Below, piece after piece: positions 61,887-64,000 of a DNA stretch of 64,000 bases. Made by a program: the position numbers and the translations under genes. Each line of letters begins with the position of its first letter. The first letter of the stretch is position 1. This DNA comes from Geothrix sp. PMB-07 (GTDB lineage Bacteria; Acidobacteriota; Holophagae; Holophagales; Holophagaceae): assembly GCF_030758935.1 (NCBI RefSeq), contig NZ_CP132333.1, positions 186,001-250,000 of the forward strand, given 5' to 3'. The notes under the pieces were generated by a model. It worked only from the letters and a program-made list of their open reading frames with translations, had not been told where the DNA came from and did no database searches.

Positions 61887-64000
61887 ATGCCCTTCCAGCC
61901 CCTGACCCAGGAACCCGAGATCCAGCGCCGCTGGCTCGAGTCCGGCGCCTTCCGCGCCAAGCGGTCGGCGGAGCTGCTGCCGGGCTCCAAGACCTTCTAC
62001 ATGCTCGTCATGCTGCCCTACCCCAGCGGCCGCATCCACATGGGCCACGTGCGCAACTACACCCTGGGTGATGTCACGGCCCGATTCCGCCGCATGCGGG
62101 GCTACGAGGTGATGCACCCGCTCGGCTGGGACAGCTTCGGCCTGCCCGCCGAGAACGCCGCCATCAAGCACGGCATCCACCCCGCCATCTGGACCCGCAA
62201 GAACATCGAGGAGATGAAGGGGCAGATCCAGAAGATGGGCATCAGCTACGACTGGGATCGCGAGATCGCCAGCTTCCAGGACGACTACTACCGCTGGAAC
62301 CAGTGGCTGTTCCTGAAGATGTGGGAACAGGGCGATGTCTTTCGTGCCAACCGCACCGTGAACTGGTGCGAGGAGCTGGGCACCGTGCTCGCCAACGAGC
62401 AGGTGGTCGACGGCAAGGACGAGCGCACGGGCTTCCCCGTGGTGCAGAAACCGCTGGAGCAGTATTTCTTCAAGACGACGAAGTACGCGGACGAGTTGCT
62501 GGAGTGCCTCGACGGCCTGGACTGGCCCGAGAACGTGAAGACCATGCAGCGGAACTGGATCGGCCGCTCCGAGGGTGCGCGCCTGGCCTTTGACCTGGAG
62601 ATTGGCGGTCAGATCGAGGTCTTCACCACGCGCCTCGACACCTTGTTTGGCGTCACCTTCATGGCGCTCAGCACCGAGCATCCCGTCATCGAAAAGGCCG
62701 CGGAAACCGACGCGGCCCTGAAGGCCTTCTGCGACCAGGTGGCTGCCGTGAGCCGCGAGGAGCGCATGACCAGCGACGTGAAGCTGGGCCACCGCACCGC
62801 GCTGTCAGTGATCCATCCCTTCACCGGCGAGAAAGTGCCCGTATTCGCGGCGAACTATGTGCTGATGGACTACGGCACGGGCGCCGTCATGGGCGTGCCT
62901 GCGCATGATGAGCGGGACCACGAGTTCGCGACGAAGTACTGCCTGCCCATCCCTCAGGTGATCGAATCTGAGAGCGAGTGGGATCTCGGCACGCTCATCA
63001 ACAGCGGTGAGTTCACGGGGATGAAGAGCGAAGATGCCGTCACGGCCATGGTGGCCAAGCTGGGCGGTCGCGCTGAGAAGACCACCACGTACAAGCTGAA
63101 GGATTGGGGCCTCAGCCGCCAGCGCTACTGGGGCACGCCCATCCCCACCGTGCACTGCGACACCTGCGGCGTGGTGCCCGAGAAGGCCGAGAACCTGCCC
63201 GTGCGTCTGCCCGAAGATGTGGCCTTCACGGGCGTGGGCCCTTCGCCTCTCACCACGTCTTCTTCCTTCTTGGACACGAAGTGTCCAAGCTGCGGCGCGA
63301 AGGCCCGGCGTGAAACCGACACCATGGACACCTTCGTGGACAGCAGCTGGTACTGGCTGCGCTACCTGGATCCCAAGAACACGGAGCTGCCCTTCGCGAA
63401 GGCGGAGAGCGATGCTTGGATGCCCGTGGATCTTTATGTGGGCGGCATCGAGCACGCCACCATGCACCTCATCTACGCCCGCTTCTTCTACAAAGTGCTG
63501 CGTGACCTGGGTCTGGCCTCGGGGCCGGAACCCTTCCAGAAGCTCATCTGCCAGGGCATGGTGCTGAAGGACGGCTCGAAGATGAGCAAGTCCAAGGGCA
63601 ACATCGTGGACCCCGACGAAGTCATCTCGAAGTACGGCGCCGACGCCCTGCGCCTCTTCATGATCTTCGCGGCGCCCATCGAGAAGGAGATCGACTGGAC
63701 GGGCTTCGAGGGCATCGAGGGCGCCAGCCGCTTCCTGAAGCGCGTCACGCGCATGGTGGAGGACCATGCCGTCACCGCTGCGCAGCTGCCCGCGAAGGAT
63801 CAGCTCAGCGCCGAGGAAAAGGCCCTTCTCATCAAGCTCAACCAGACCCTGGCCCGCCTCACGGATGATCTGGAACGCCGCTATCAGTTCAACACGGTGG
63901 TCTCGGGCCTCATGGAACTCTCCAATGCCCTGAGCGATCTGCCGACGGACGCCCCCCATCGCGGCGCCGTGATGCAGCACGCGCTGGATGCCTTCGTGCG
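61887..64000 (+). CDS. leuS: Leucyl-tRNA synthetase (3' partial)
   Basis: The first 704 residues of LeuRS; the gene runs off the window. ATG 61887 follows GGAG at 61877. Class-I HIGH motif in 'PYPSGRIHMGHVRNY' (about 44-58), editing (CP1) domain with 'NWIGRSEGARLAFDLEI' and 'FTTRLDTLFGVTFMALSTEHP', a zinc-like cluster 'CDTCG ... CPSCG' (in the region about 425-470), and KMSKS in 'LKDGSKMSKSKGNIVDPDEVI' near 570. Attaches leucine to tRNA-Leu in the cytoplasm. Essential housekeeping gene, transcribed away from the GGDEF gene. Confidence 0.98.
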   Translation, partial: MPFQPLTQEPEIQRRWLESGAFRAKRSAELLPGSKTFYMLVMLPYPSGRIHMGHVRNYTLGDVTARFRRMRGYEVMHPLGWDSFGLPAENAAIKHGIHPAIWTRKNIEEMKGQIQKMGISYDWDREIASFQDDYYRWNQWLFLKMWEQGDVFRANRTVNWCEELGTVLANEQVVDGKDERTGFPVVQKPLEQYFFKTTKYADELLECLDGLDWPENVKTMQRNWIGRSEGARLAFDLEIGGQIEVFTTRLDTLFGVTFMALSTEHPVIEKAAETDAALKAFCDQVAAVSREERMTSDVKLGHRTALSVIHPFTGEKVPVFAANYVLMDYGTGAVMGVPAHDERDHEFATKYCLPIPQVIESESEWDLGTLINSGEFTGMKSEDAVTAMVAKLGGRAEKTTTYKLKDWGLSRQRYWGTPIPTVHCDTCGVVPEKAENLPVRLPEDVAFTGVGPSPLTTSSSFLDTKCPSCGAKARRETDTMDTFVDSSWYWLRYLDPKNTELPFAKAESDAWMPVDLYVGGIEHATMHLIYARFFYKVLRDLGLASGPEPFQKLICQGMVLKDGSKMSKSKGNIVDPDEVISKYGADALRLFMIFAAPIEKEIDWTGFEGIEGASRFLKRVTRMVEDHAVTAAQLPAKDQLSAEEKALLIKLNQTLARLTDDLERRYQFNTVVSGLMELSNALSDLPTDAPHRGAVMQHALDAFV

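Overview
The window is about 64 kb of high-GC bacterial DNA with a gene content typical of Acidobacteriota, most likely the Holophagae (a Geothrix/Holophaga-like anaerobe or facultative organism). This is inferred from the long run of roughly 800-residue MacB/FtsX-type 'orphan duplicated permeases', the DUF1800/DUF1501 pair, TonB receptors with an N-terminal CarboxypepD_reg domain, a GH79-like lipoprotein and abundant c-type cytochromes. No rRNA, tRNA, CRISPR array or insertion sequence was recognised.

Layout. (1) Positions 1-19266 hold one long plus-strand operon. It has seven paralogous ABC permeases (the first cut by the window edge, the fifth interrupted by a single TAG codon), one MacB/LolD-type ATPase, a sigma-54-type response regulator and its histidine kinase. 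(2) 19268-29048 is mixed: an XRE-type regulator, an MFS sugar transporter with a ROK kinase, a DUF4337 protein, a frameshifted RMD1-like fragment, an M14 carboxypeptidase with an alpha/beta hydrolase, methylglyoxal synthase and a TonB receptor. (3) 29217-34848 holds a Kir-type K+ channel, a GH79-like lipoprotein and a DUF1501/DUF1800 operon. (4) 35255-48131 is a potassium block: kdpDE, a KimA-type K+ importer, a BBP2 porin, and kdpFABC with two extra unannotated small membrane ORFs. A shared box, TCCTAACGC-N3-CTTAAC, precedes kimA and kdp. Looser copies precede the porin and a secreted protein. I infer a KdpE regulon.

(5) 48219-60164 is the most interesting block. A RegB/RegA (PrrBA-type) redox two-component system is co-transcribed with a NosA/OprC-like copper TonB receptor. 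Five 17-bp palindromes of the form TGCGACA-N3-TGTCGCA, matching the published RegA/RegR box, lie before a degenerate hemerythrin-like gene, the copper receptor-regBA operon, a cytochrome operon, a second TonB receptor and an outer-membrane beta-barrel gene. The cytochrome operon encodes two CydA-like (bd-oxidase subunit I-like) membrane proteins, each fused to a C-terminal monoheme cytochrome c, plus a stand-alone ActA-type pentaheme cytochrome c with none of the other alternative complex III subunits nearby. I propose that these genes form one redox- and copper-linked electron-transfer system that is not, to my knowledge, described as a unit. (6) 60182-64000 holds a PAS-GGDEF-hemerythrin protein and the 5' part of leuS.

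The genes therefore fall into two apparent local regulons with operators readable in the DNA: KdpE with K+ uptake genes, and RegA with copper receptors and membrane cytochromes. A separate envelope-export operon carries its own sensor pair.
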